From positions 1 through 40,698 of the forward strand of contig SVSI01000018.1 in assembly GCA_015064385.1 (NCBI GenBank): 40,698 nt of DNA. The letters are read 5' to 3'. The stretch is from Oscillospiraceae bacterium. GTDB taxonomy: Bacteria > Bacillota > Clostridia > Oscillospirales > CAG-272. The translations under genes were made by a program, and so were the position numbers. Every line of letters begins with the position of its first letter. Position 1 is the stretch's first letter. Positions 1 through 6,880 of this stretch are shown here, piece by piece. Under the pieces are notes generated by a model, which was not told where the DNA came from, searched no databases, and saw only the letters and a program-made list of their open reading frames with translations.

Positions 1-1
1 T

Positions 2-91
2 GTTTCTTCGCGAAAACAGCTTCTCGAAGTTTACAGAGCAATTAAGGCGGACATGAAAAAGAACGGAGATAGGGCCAATGTCATTATCTGA
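2..91 (+). CDS. 3' end of an unidentified upstream gene (partial)
   Basis: Reading frame 2 is open from the left edge to a TGA at 89-91. It gives a hydrophilic, charged tail of about 29 residues ending in NGDRANVII, with ordinary coding composition. It overlaps the start of the next gene by 14 bases, as co-translated genes often do. The fragment is too short to identify. It could also be a chance open frame; the overlap and lysine-rich character make me lean towards a real C-terminus. Confidence 0.35.
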   Translation, partial: VSSRKQLLEVYRAIKADMKKNGDRANVII

Positions 92-302
92 TAGGTTGAA
101 TCAAATCATCAAAGAGAAGAATATCACCAAGCGTGAGTTTGCAAACCGTGTTGGTATATCCGAAAACTACCTTTATATCCTCACAAGCAACAGCCGCCCC
201 GACACCAACAAGAACAAGACCATCTCCCCAATGCTCGCCAAACTCATCGGTATGGAGTTTAGTTATGATCCCGAATGGATCCTAACCGGAGAAAAGAAAT
301 AA
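78..302 (+). CDS. Small Cro/C1-type (XRE) helix-turn-helix protein
   Basis: This 74-residue protein is almost entirely one helix-turn-helix domain (about residues 4-60). The segment TKREFANRVGISENYLYIL fits helices 2 and 3 of the phage-repressor fold. The C-terminal DPEWILTGEKK resembles the end of the HTH domain in many phage and mobile-element repressors (consensus DPEWLLTGE). No effector or dimerisation domain follows, so it probably binds DNA as a small regulator, perhaps of the gene it overlaps upstream. The ATG at 78 has a GGAG about 10 bases upstream. A strong terminator follows directly. Such small XRE genes are common in integrative elements, so the left edge may be accessory DNA; the target is unknown. 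Confidence 0.75.
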   Translation: MSLSDRLNQIIKEKNITKREFANRVGISENYLYILTSNSRPDTNKNKTISPMLAKLIGMEFSYDPEWILTGEKK

Positions 303-306
303 AAGA

Positions 307-348
307 AAAACTAAACCTCTGCATTTTTTGATGCAGAGGTTTAGTTTT
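307..348 (+). terminator. Intrinsic terminator after the XRE gene
   Basis: A perfect 18-bp inverted repeat (307-324 with 331-348) encloses a 6-base loop. The 3' arm ends in TTTT and the 5' arm begins with AAAA, so it can terminate in both directions. It starts five bases after the XRE stop codon. Confidence 0.9.
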
Positions 349-484
349 AATAGATTTTCGTTATGAAAAAATCCTCGTTGGGAACGAAAGCCCCTTCCAA
401 CTTGTGGAAACCGTAAAGTTCTTTGCCGTATCGTTCTGCGATTTTTAAGCACAAACTCGTTGACAAATCAACAATTTTATGCTA
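347..484 (-). pseudogene. Possible gene remnant on the minus strand
   Basis: One minus-strand frame is open for about 44 codons, bounded upstream by a TAG and ending with TAA at 347-349. It contains protein-like sequence such as KIAERYGKELYGFHKLEG and ends in EDFFITKIY. There is no ATG or ribosome-binding site, and its upstream end lies inside the strong plus-strand promoter of the MarR gene. It looks like the C-terminal stub of a lost gene rather than a working one. A chance open frame is possible. Confidence 0.2.
459..472. promoter_or_regulatory. Palindrome over the -35: candidate MarR/FabT-like operator
   Basis: GTTGA-CAAA-TCAAC is a perfect inverted repeat with 5-base arms that covers the -35 hexamer. 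Streptococcal FabT, a MarR-family regulator of lipid genes, binds a palindrome with TTGA and TCAA half-sites, as I recall it. The resemblance and the position beside a marR-fak group suggest autoregulation. This is inference. Confidence 0.4.
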
Positions 485-488
485 TACT
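460..488 (+). promoter_or_regulatory. Sigma-A promoter of the marR-fakB-fakA group
   Basis: TTGACA (460-465), a 17-base spacer and TATACT (483-488) form a near-consensus promoter, with TG at 480-481 giving an extended -10. A TTG at 460 could be read as an in-frame start for the downstream gene, but it lies in this -35 element, so translation must begin further on at 532. Confidence 0.9.
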
Positions 489-531
489 CATTCGTGACAG
501 CCAAGAGACAAACACCGATAAAGGAGCACTT

Positions 532-978
532 ATGCAGGACAGATTCAAAAATTTTACACTGCTCACGTCAAAAATAAACAGATGCATACGTAAGATAAAG
601 ACAGAGGAAATGTCCGGTTTTAATCTGAAAAGCGCGCACGTTTCGTGTATTTACTACCTTTATACTATGCATCATCTCACCGCAAAGGAGCTTTGCGATA
701 TATGTGAGGAGGACAAGGCGGCAATTTCACGCTCACTTGAATATCTCGAAAAAAACGGGTTTATTACCGTTTCAAACACAGAAAACAAAAAGTACAAGCG
801 CACTATTACCCTTACGAAAAAGGGTGAGGAGGCAGGCAAACGGCTTTTTGAGCGGATCGAATTCGTTCTTGAGAGCGTCAGCGAGGGAATCAGCGACGAG
901 GATCGCGCAGTTATGTACCGCACGCTCGCTCTGATAAGCGATCATCTGCAAAATATATGCGACAAGTACGAAAACTAA
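532..978 (+). CDS. MarR-family transcriptional regulator
   Basis: This 148-residue winged-helix regulator has the MarR layout: N-terminal dimerisation helices, a DNA-binding core (about residues 40-110) with LTAKELCDICEEDKAAISRSLEYLEKNG-type helices split between recognition and support, a basic wing rich in Lys/Arg (ENKKYKRTITLT), and a C-terminal helix for the dimer. The start at ATG 532 follows AAAGGAG at a good distance and lies about 37 bases downstream of the predicted transcript start. The gene is followed after 22 bases by a FakB-type gene and then a FakA-type gene, so it is likely their co-transcribed regulator, comparable to FabT or other lipid-responsive MarR proteins. Ligand and targets are not visible in the sequence. 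Confidence 0.85.
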   Translation: MQDRFKNFTLLTSKINRCIRKIKTEEMSGFNLKSAHVSCIYYLYTMHHLTAKELCDICEEDKAAISRSLEYLEKNGFITVSNTENKKYKRTITLTKKGEEAGKRLFERIEFVLESVSEGISDEDRAVMYRTLALISDHLQNICDKYEN

Positions 979-1000
979 CGTAAAGTTAAGGAGAACAGTT

Positions 1001-1867
1001 ATGAGTGATTTCGTTATTTTTACCGATTCGGGCTGTGATATTGCCCCCGAAATACTTTCCTCGTGGGGAGTTTACCACAGAGACCTCAATTTCCGCTTTG
1101 AGGGAGACGAAAAGGAATATTCCAATGCTGATATGAACTCAAATGAGTTTTACGCGAAAATGCGCGAGGGTGGAGTAGCAAAGACCTCTGCGGTCAACGT
1201 AGAGACCTTCGCAAGCGCTTTTGAGGAGCTCCTCGCAGAAGGCAAGGATATTCTTTACATCGGCTTCTCCTCGGGACTCAGCACCACCTTTAATTCAGCT
1301 CGTATCGCGGCTCAACAGGTTGCTGAAAAATATCCCGAAAGAAAAATAATAACTATCGATACTCTCGCCGCTTCCGCAGGTCAGGGACTTATATTAAAGC
1401 TTGCACTCGACAAGAAAAACGCGGGCGCAACGATCGAGGAGGTTGCCGAATATACCGAGAATATAAAGCTTAAGATCTCGATATGGTTCACGGTTGACGA
1501 TCTCGTTTACTTAAAGCGCGGCGGAAGAGTCAGTCCCACGGCGGCATTTTTCGGCAATATGCTCGGAATAAAGCCGATACTTCACATGGATAACGAAGGT
1601 CACCTAATTCCCCTTTCAAAGGTTCGCGGAAGAAAGACCTCCATTATGGCGCTTGCCGATAAATACGGCGAGCTTTCCACCGAGCTCGGCGGCGCAAACA
1701 TCTTCATTTCGCACGGAGACTGCATTGCCGACGCAGAATACCTCGCAGAGCTTCTGAAGACGAGATACGGCGCCACGGTAGATCTTATTACGAACGTAGG
1801 AACCGTAATCGGCGCACATTCAGGTCCCGGAACGCTTGCATTCTTCTTCGTAGGAAAGCACAGATAA
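1001..1867 (+). CDS. DegV family fatty-acid-binding protein (FakB type)
   Basis: DegV/FakB proteins bind a fatty acid and present it to the kinase FakA, which makes acyl-phosphate for phospholipid synthesis; they act in the cytosol next to the membrane. At 288 residues this has normal length. Family marks in order are DSGCDI near the N-terminus (9-14), the TSAVN segment around 62-66 where FakB usually has a TSxPS motif, SSGLSTTFNSA (about 90-100), the signature YLKRGGRVS, and AHSGPG near the C-terminus where the lipid carboxylate is held. TSAVN is a mild departure from the usual motif. AAGGAG precedes the ATG. The directly downstream FakA-like gene supports the pairing. Chain-length preference cannot be read from sequence. 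Confidence 0.9.
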   Translation: MSDFVIFTDSGCDIAPEILSSWGVYHRDLNFRFEGDEKEYSNADMNSNEFYAKMREGGVAKTSAVNVETFASAFEELLAEGKDILYIGFSSGLSTTFNSARIAAQQVAEKYPERKIITIDTLAASAGQGLILKLALDKKNAGATIEEVAEYTENIKLKISIWFTVDDLVYLKRGGRVSPTAAFFGNMLGIKPILHMDNEGHLIPLSKVRGRKTSIMALADKYGELSTELGGANIFISHGDCIADAEYLAELLKTRYGATVDLITNVGTVIGAHSGPGTLAFFFVGKHR

Positions 1868-1896
1868 GCACATTATTTAAGGAGAATACGTTAGTT

Positions 1897-3615
1897 ATGG
1901 CAAAAAAGGACAAAAAGACTGCCAAGGGCAGTTACCGTAACATAAAATACCTCGGCGGATTTCTGCTGTCAAAAATGGCTCGCGGCGGAGCAAATCAGCT
2001 TCACGCGAATGCCGACGAGGTAAACAAACTAAACGTCTTCCCCGTTCCTGACGGTGATACGGGCGACAATATGCGTATGACGATAGAAAGCGGCATCGCG
2101 GCTATCGAAAATATGAATTCGGACAATCTTGCAGAGGTAATGAAGACGCTTTCGCACGGAATGCTCCTCGGAGCACGCGGAAACTCGGGTGTAATACTCT
2201 CGCAGTTCTTCGCGGGCGTTGCAAAAGGTCTTGAAAATTCAAAAAAAGCGTCTGCAAAGACCTTTGGAAACGCTCTTGAGCTTGGCGTTGAAAAGGCGTA
2301 CGCATCCGTAATGACGCCCACCGAGGGTACTATTCTCACCGTCGTTCGCGAAGCGGTAGAATACGCGGTAGCGAACATAAATGAAAACAGCACTATAAGA
2401 TCACTGTTTGCAGACCTCGTCAAAGAGATGCACGCATCTCTTGACCGCACGCCCGAAATACTCCCCGTCCTCAAGGAAGCGGGAGTCGTTGACAGCGGCG
2501 GAGCGGGACTCCTTTACATAATGGAGGGCTTCAACAGAGTCCTTAACGGCGAAGAGGTAAGTGAGGTCAACGTCGGCGGCGCAAAGCCGTCAACTGCTAC
2601 AAGCTTCACCTTTGACGCTGACAGCGTTATGACCTACGGCTACTGCACCGAGCTCCTTTTACAGCTCCAGAACGCAAAAACCGACGTTGATTCCTTTGAT
2701 ATTGAAGCGCTCAAGAGCTTTCTTTCATCGGTGGGAGACTCCGTCGTTGCGTTCAAGACCGAGAGCATTGTAAAGCTTCACGTCCACACGCTGACTCCCG
2801 AGAAGGTGCTTGAGCACTGCAGAAAATACGGCGAATTTCTCACCGTTAAAATAGAAAATATGTCCCTCCAGCATACGCAGACGCTTCAAAATGATGCTGA
2901 TGAAGCGAAGGAAAACACCGTCAAAGCGGAAAAGCCCGACGTCCCGAAGAAAAAATACGCGATGGTTGCCGTTTGTAACGGTGACGGCGTCATACAGCTT
3001 TACTCGGATCTCGGCGTTGACGCGGTAATACGCGGCGGACAAACACACAATCCGTCAACGAGCGATTTTATCGAGGCGTTTGAGGGTATAAACGCAGAGC
3101 ACATATTCGTATTTCCCAACAATTCCAACATATTTATGGCGGCACAGCAGGCGGCAGACCTCTACTCTGACGCCGAAATTCACGTTCTGCCCAGCAAGAG
3201 CGTCGGCATCGGATACGTTGCCGTGTCATCGGCAAATCTCTTTAACGAGGACGTAAATGCGGTCATAGAGGAAATGAACGCCGCAATGGCGCGAGTTACT
3301 GCAGGTTACATATCTCCCTCGATACGCGATGCGGATATGAACGGGGTCCACATTCACAGCGGCGACACTATCGGAATTATCGATAAAGAGATAGTAGTAT
3401 CCGAGGAAAACAGAATGGATGCGGTAAAGAATCTCTCTTCCCTGCTTCTCGATCTTCCCGAAAAGTTTATGCTCACCGTCTTCTGCGGTGAGGATGCACT
3501 TGAGAGCGAGCAGAGCGAGCTTACCGAGTATCTTGCAAAAGAATATCCCGATGCCGAGGTCTATTTCATAGACGGCGGACAGGAGATATATCCCTATATC
3601 TTCGTAGCGGAATAA
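1897..3615 (+). CDS. fakA: FakA-like fatty acid kinase (DhaL/DAK2 domain, YloV family)
   Basis: FakA phosphorylates FakB-bound fatty acids with ATP. The 572-residue protein has the family arrangement: an N-terminal DhaL nucleotide-binding domain (about 1-215), a middle domain, and a C-terminal DegV-like region. The DhaL motif NVFPVPDGDTGDNM carries the three aspartates that bind Mg-ATP. GARGNSGVILSQFFAG and VVDSGGAGLLYIMEG are further DhaL signatures. An insertion rich in Lys/Glu (about residues 335-355) separates the middle and C-terminal parts. GGAG lies about 11 bases before the ATG, and the gene begins 29 bases after fakB. A hairpin terminator follows within ten bases, so the three-gene unit ends here. 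Confidence 0.9.
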   Translation: MAKKDKKTAKGSYRNIKYLGGFLLSKMARGGANQLHANADEVNKLNVFPVPDGDTGDNMRMTIESGIAAIENMNSDNLAEVMKTLSHGMLLGARGNSGVILSQFFAGVAKGLENSKKASAKTFGNALELGVEKAYASVMTPTEGTILTVVREAVEYAVANINENSTIRSLFADLVKEMHASLDRTPEILPVLKEAGVVDSGGAGLLYIMEGFNRVLNGEEVSEVNVGGAKPSTATSFTFDADSVMTYGYCTELLLQLQNAKTDVDSFDIEALKSFLSSVGDSVVAFKTESIVKLHVHTLTPEKVLEHCRKYGEFLTVKIENMSLQHTQTLQNDADEAKENTVKAEKPDVPKKKYAMVAVCNGDGVIQLYSDLGVDAVIRGGQTHNPSTSDFIEAFEGINAEHIFVFPNNSNIFMAAQQAADLYSDAEIHVLPSKSVGIGYVAVSSANLFNEDVNAVIEEMNAAMARVTAGYISPSIRDADMNGVHIHSGDTIGIIDKEIVVSEENRMDAVKNLSSLLLDLPEKFMLTVFCGEDALESEQSELTEYLAKEYPDAEVYFIDGGQEIYPYIFVAE

Positions 3616-3620
3616 AAAGT

Positions 3621-3650
3621 AAAAAGCACGGCAATGCCGTGCTTTTTCGT
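3621..3650 (+). terminator. Terminator of the fak operon
   Basis: A 12-bp perfect stem (3621-3632 with 3636-3647) has a very short loop and runs into TTTTT. It lies directly after the fakA stop codon. Confidence 0.9.
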
Positions 3651-3652
3651 TT

Positions 3653-3806
3653 ATGCGCCTGACAAGAGTTACGAACCTAAATCGGCGCCTACGCTTCCCT
3701 TTTCCTTTCATTTCCCTTTGTGCCGATCTGCAAATCAAAGATTTGCCAGATTCAACCGTGAAAAGACAAAAAAATAGCAGATAGGCATTGCCTATCTGCT
3801 ATTTTT
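3653..3806. repeat. Tandem 154-bp unit, distal copy
   Basis: This is the outer of two head-to-tail 154-bp units lying downstream (minus direction) of tRNA-Leu. It differs from the inner copy at about ten positions. Four of these fall in the piece that matches the tRNA 3' end, which has therefore decayed. The hairpin terminator at its right end (3770-3786 with 3790-3806) is identical to the inner one. Confidence 0.9.
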
Positions 3807-3960
3807 ATGCGGATGACAGGACTTACGAACCTAAATCGGCGCCTACGCTTCCCTTTTCCTTTCGTTTCCCTTTGCGCCGATAAGCAAATCGAAGATTTGC
3901 CAGATTCAAACGTGAAAAGACAAAAAAATAGCAGATAGGCATTGCCTATCTGCTATTTTT
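3807..3960. repeat. Tandem 154-bp unit, proximal copy with tRNA 3' end
   Basis: Read on the minus strand, the unit holds a 17-bp terminator hairpin, a palindrome with arms GCAAATC/GATTTGC (3884-3900), a purine-rich stretch, GATTTAGGTTC as in the tRNA anticodon region, and then the last 17 bases of the tRNA (AAGTCCTGTCATCCGCA). The next unit would start where the true tRNA ends. The join between anticodon-region and T-arm sequence coincides with the AGGTTC that occurs twice in the tRNA, which suggests deletion between those short repeats plus a GT insertion. Confidence 0.9.
3922..3960 (-). terminator. Terminator of tRNA-Leu
   Basis: A perfect 17-bp stem (3924-3940 with 3944-3960) begins right at the tRNA 3' end and continues into seven T residues on the minus strand. 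A second identical terminator lies 154 bases further on. Confidence 0.9.
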
Positions 3961-3961
3961 A

Positions 3962-4043
3962 TGCGGATGACAGGACTTGAACCTGCACGCTGTAAAGCAA
4001 TGGAACCTAAATCCATCGTGTATGCCAATTTCACCACATCCGC
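3962..4043 (-). tRNA. tRNA-Leu, anticodon TAG
   Basis: The 82-base gene folds as a class II tRNA. The acceptor arm is GCGGATG with CATCCGC, and the discriminator base is A. The anticodon stem ATGGA/TCCAT holds the loop TTTAGGT with anticodon TAG, which reads CUA and other CUN leucine codons. A long variable arm (GCTTTACAGC) is present, as expected for leucine. The T-arm contains GGTTCAAGTCC. CCA is not encoded. Transcription comes from the consensus promoter at 4106-4134 and ends at the hairpin directly downstream. Confidence 0.95.
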
Positions 4044-4074
4044 GAGCAAGGCGAGCGGGCGTGGTGAAATTTTT

Positions 4075-4089
4075 TTCACACACATCCGC
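4075..4089 (-). repeat. Partial second copy of the tRNA 5' end
   Basis: TTCACACACATCCGC at 4075-4089 repeats, with one inserted base, the TTCACCACATCCGC that forms the tRNA-Leu 5' end (4030-4043). It lies inside the leader between promoter and tRNA, so the locus carries fragments of both ends of the tRNA. Confidence 0.6.
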
Positions 4090-4105
4090 AAGCTATTACT
4101 AGTGA

Positions 4106-4134
4106 ATTATATCACAAGAAATTACCAATGTCAA
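4106..4134 (-). promoter_or_regulatory. Consensus promoter of tRNA-Leu
   Basis: On the minus strand TTGACA (4134-4129), a 17-base spacer and TATAAT (4111-4106) match the sigma-A consensus at all 12 positions, with a TG extended -10. It gives a leader of about 55 bases before the tRNA. Confidence 0.95.
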
Positions 4135-4149
4135 TAGAATATCGGTAAG

Positions 4150-4175
4150 TTGAGCGCGCCTTTCGGCGCGCTCAA
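4150..4175 (-). terminator. Hairpin after the M18 aminopeptidase gene
   Basis: An 11-bp GC-rich perfect stem (4150-4160 with 4165-4175) and a 4-base loop lie directly after the stop codon. No T run follows on the minus strand, so it may terminate only partly or protect the mRNA end. Confidence 0.65.
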
Positions 4176-4183
4176 TTATTATC

Positions 4184-5581
4184 TTATTTATTGAAAGCAA
4201 GGAACGCTTTATATGCCATATAAAGGTCTGCCTTTGAGATCGCCTCGTAGGGTGCATGCATCGAAATAACTCCGACGCCGAGGTCAATTACCTCTATATT
4301 GTGGTTTGCGATATAGACCGCCACCGTTCCGCCGCCGCCCTGATCGACCTTACCAAGCTCTGCGCTCTGCCAGATAACGCCTTCCTTTGCGAAAAGATCG
4401 CGAATGAACGCTACCATCTCCGCAGAAGCATCCGACGTGCCGCTCTTTCCGCGTGCGCCCGTATATTTGGACATTACTACTCCGCAGTTGAGGAAAGCAG
4501 AGTTTTTCGTCTCATAAACGTCCGCAAAATTGGGATCGAAAATAGCGTTTACGTCTGCCGAGAGACATTTGGAGTTTGCTCTTACCTTTCTCTCGTTTGC
4601 GCCGAGAGCTGCCGAGATCTCGGCAATAAGATCGGTGAAGATGTCGCTCTTCATTCCGGTATTTCCGCCGCTTCCCGTCTCTTCCTTATCGGCAAGGATC
4701 GTCATAAGCGTGTGAACGGGCTTCTCGGTCTCAATAATTGCGCTGAGCGCGGGGTACGCGCAAACGCGGTCGTCGTGTCCGTACGCACCGATAATGCTTC
4801 TGTCAAAGCCGATATCCCTTGCCTTGAACGCAGGTACTGCACTGATCTCTGCACTGAGGAAGTCCTCCTCCTTGATTCCGTACTTTTCGGAAAGGAGCTT
4901 AAGAATTCCGAGCTTTATATCGCTCGAATCGTCACCGAGCGGTATCGATCCGACGAGAATATTGAGCTTTTCGCCGGGGATTATCTGAGACGCCGTCTTG
5001 GACATCTGGTCCGCACCGAGGTGAGGAAGAAGATCGTTGATATAGAATACGGGATCGCTGTCGTCCTCGCCTATGCAAACGTCAACGCTCTTGCCGTCTC
5101 CGGTAATGATAACGCCGTGGAGAGCAAGCGGGATAGCCGTCCACTGATATTTCTTGATACCGCCGTAGTAATGAGTCTTAAGGAAGCCCATATTTCCCTC
5201 GTCGTAGAGAGGATTCTGCTTGAGGTCAAGGCGGGGCGAGTCGATATGAGCCGCCGAGATTCTGATTCCGTTTTCGATATTTTCGCTTCCGATAGCAAAG
5301 AGGTAGAGCGCTCTGCCACGGTTATTATAATAATATTTTCCGCCGACCTCGATCTTATCTCCGAAATCGTAGGGCTTAAAGCCGGCTGCAGAAGCGATCT
5401 CAATAGATTTCTTTACCGCTTCTCTTTCGGTCTTTGCCGCGTCAAGATACTCGCAGTAGAGCTTTGCGTAGTCGTTGATCTTTACAAGATCCTCCTCGGT
5501 AGCGTTAGTATAAACGTTTTTGCGCTTATAGGTGAGCTCTCCTCTGAGCTCGTCAAGCATTTCCTTATTTACTGCTGCCAT
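4184..5581 (-). CDS. apeB: M18 family aminopeptidase
   Basis: M18 enzymes are cytosolic di-zinc aminopeptidases that remove N-terminal residues, preferring acidic or hydrophobic ones depending on subfamily, and form large dodecameric shells. The 465-residue protein has the expected metal ligands in order: His112 in AHIDSPRLDLK, Asp in GHDDRVCAYP, Glu pair in DKEETGSGGN, Asp in NAIFDPN, and His in SMHAPYEA near the C-terminus. Start ATG 5581 follows AAAGGAG; an in-frame ATG 24 bases upstream has no such site. The gene is downstream of a lytic transglycosylase and coaE, with about 30 bases separating it from the transglycosylase stop. The symbol is by family homology; substrate preference is not certain. 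Confidence 0.9.
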   Translation of the reverse strand: MAAVNKEMLDELRGELTYKRKNVYTNATEEDLVKINDYAKLYCEYLDAAKTEREAVKKSIEIASAAGFKPYDFGDKIEVGGKYYYNNRGRALYLFAIGSENIENGIRISAAHIDSPRLDLKQNPLYDEGNMGFLKTHYYGGIKKYQWTAIPLALHGVIITGDGKSVDVCIGEDDSDPVFYINDLLPHLGADQMSKTASQIIPGEKLNILVGSIPLGDDSSDIKLGILKLLSEKYGIKEEDFLSAEISAVPAFKARDIGFDRSIIGAYGHDDRVCAYPALSAIIETEKPVHTLMTILADKEETGSGGNTGMKSDIFTDLIAEISAALGANERKVRANSKCLSADVNAIFDPNFADVYETKNSAFLNCGVVMSKYTGARGKSGTSDASAEMVAFIRDLFAKEGVIWQSAELGKVDQGGGGTVAVYIANHNIEVIDLGVGVISMHAPYEAISKADLYMAYKAFLAFNK

Positions 5582-5611
5582 AATTTTTTCTCCTTTATTT
5601 AACATCGTATT

Positions 5612-6196
5612 TTATTCTGTGAAATAGAGCTCTTTATATTTTTCTTTTGCAAGCTCTATTTTTTCAAGGTAATTTTTCGTCTCTTTGTACGGAATCTCGG
5701 TTAGTTTTCCGTCCTTTGAGTAGTTTTCGTTATCGAGCCAGCCCCACACGGTGCCGATACCTGCGTTATACGCGGCATGCACGAGCTGCCAGTCGCCGAG
5801 CTGTCTGTAAAGATACGAAAGATAGTACGTACCCGCGCGGATATTAACCGCGGGATCGAAAAGATCGTCGTCGGTATGCTCTGTTTTCAGCGCCTTTTGA
5901 ATATCTGCGAAGGTGGACGGCATTATTTGCATAAGTCCGCGCGCACCCGCCGACGATACGGCGTCCTTATCAAAGGAGCTCTCAACGTATATGACCGCAC
6001 AGATGACATCTTTTGGTACAGAAAACTCCTCTGCGGCGGCATTTATCTCGCTCTCAAACTCAAGCGGATAAGTCAGCTTGTCCACGCTGTCCATAACCTC
6101 GGGCAGAAAATCTATTACTGCAAGCACCACGCTGAGCACGAGTGCAAGAGTCAAAAGAATTGAGGCAACGATCAAAGCGCTTTTAAGTTTTCTCAC
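5612..6196 (-). CDS. Membrane-anchored lytic transglycosylase (Slt family)
   Basis: The enzyme cleaves peptidoglycan glycan strands non-hydrolytically, giving anhydro-muropeptides. The 194-residue protein has one N-terminal transmembrane segment (about 7-30) without a clear signal-peptidase site, so it is probably anchored and faces outward. A GH23 goose-lysozyme-type domain follows (about 45-185). Glu72 in VESSFDKDAVS is the catalytic acid, followed by the family motifs GARGLMQIMP and, later, AAYNAGIG. Its first codons overlap the end of coaE by four bases, so the two are translationally coupled. Confidence 0.9.
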   Translation of the reverse strand: MRKLKSALIVASILLTLALVLSVVLAVIDFLPEVMDSVDKLTYPLEFESEINAAAEEFSVPKDVICAVIYVESSFDKDAVSSAGARGLMQIMPSTFADIQKALKTEHTDDDLFDPAVNIRAGTYYLSYLYRQLGDWQLVHAAYNAGIGTVWGWLDNENYSKDGKLTEIPYKETKNYLEKIELAKEKYKELYFTE

Positions 6197-6786
6197 AGAA
6201 GTCCCTCCGAAGCAAGGATATTTTCTATCTGACTTGTAACGTCCGTTTCTCCGTTATTTATCAGGGTATAATCCGCTTTTTCGGTGAAAAAGCTGTCGTC
6301 CTTCTGATTTTGCATTCTTTTTTCGATATCGCTTTCAGAAATATTATCGCGTGCGGCTATTCGCTCGCGTCTTATATCTATATCGGCAACTACAGCTATA
6401 ACGAAATCGCAGATCTTATCCATTCCCGCTTCGTAAAGAAGAGGTGCGTCTATAACTATCGCAGCTTTTCCCTTCTTCCTTGCCTGTGCTATCTTTTCCT
6501 CGCACTTTCTTATAACGTGCTTATGAACGACCGAGTTGAGTGTTTTCAGCTTTTCGGCATCCGAAAAAACTATTTTACGAAGACGAGTGCGGCAGACCGA
6601 TCCGTACGGATTGAATATTCCCTCTCCGAAGGTCTCGCGAAGCTCCTTTTTGCATTCGTCGTCCTTTTTATAAAGAGCGTGCACGACCTTATCGGTATCG
6701 ATAGACGTTATCGCGTATTTTGAAAAAATAGCGCTAACATATCCTTTACCGCTTCCGCTGGCACCGGTTAGCCCGATTATCTTCAA
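6193..6786 (-). CDS. coaE: Dephospho-CoA kinase
   Basis: CoaE catalyses the last step of coenzyme A synthesis, phosphorylating the ribose 3'-OH of dephospho-CoA. I place the start at TTG 6786 (MKIIGLTG...), because CoaE proteins begin this way and GAAAGGA lies upstream; a longer frame beginning at ATG 6813 exists. This gives 197 residues. The P-loop reads GASGSGKG (8-15), with Gly instead of the usual Ser/Thr after the lysine. DTDKVVHALY and the segment DAPLLYEAGMDKICDFVIAV are typical, and the lid region contains RMQNQ. Overlap with the transglycosylase gene indicates one transcript. Function is well supported despite the P-loop change. Confidence 0.88.
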   Translation of the reverse strand: MKIIGLTGASGSGKGYVSAIFSKYAITSIDTDKVVHALYKKDDECKKELRETFGEGIFNPYGSVCRTRLRKIVFSDAEKLKTLNSVVHKHVIRKCEEKIAQARKKGKAAIVIDAPLLYEAGMDKICDFVIAVVADIDIRRERIAARDNISESDIEKRMQNQKDDSFFTEKADYTLINNGETDVTSQIENILASEGLL

Positions 6787-6880
6787 TACATTACACGTCC
6801 TTTCTTTACACACTCTATCACTTTATTATAATATATACTTTTCATTTTTTCAATAGTTATCGCCGTTTTTTATAAAATTT

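Noticed and set aside
3653-3960. CRISPR array or phage attachment array
   Set aside because: There are only two long units with no regular short repeat and spacer pattern, and no integrase or cas gene lies nearby.
4256-5602. Long plus-strand open frame opposite the M18 aminopeptidase gene
   Set aside because: It is the antisense shadow of a gene with complete family motifs; it has no ribosome-binding site, and its composition is that of reversed codons.
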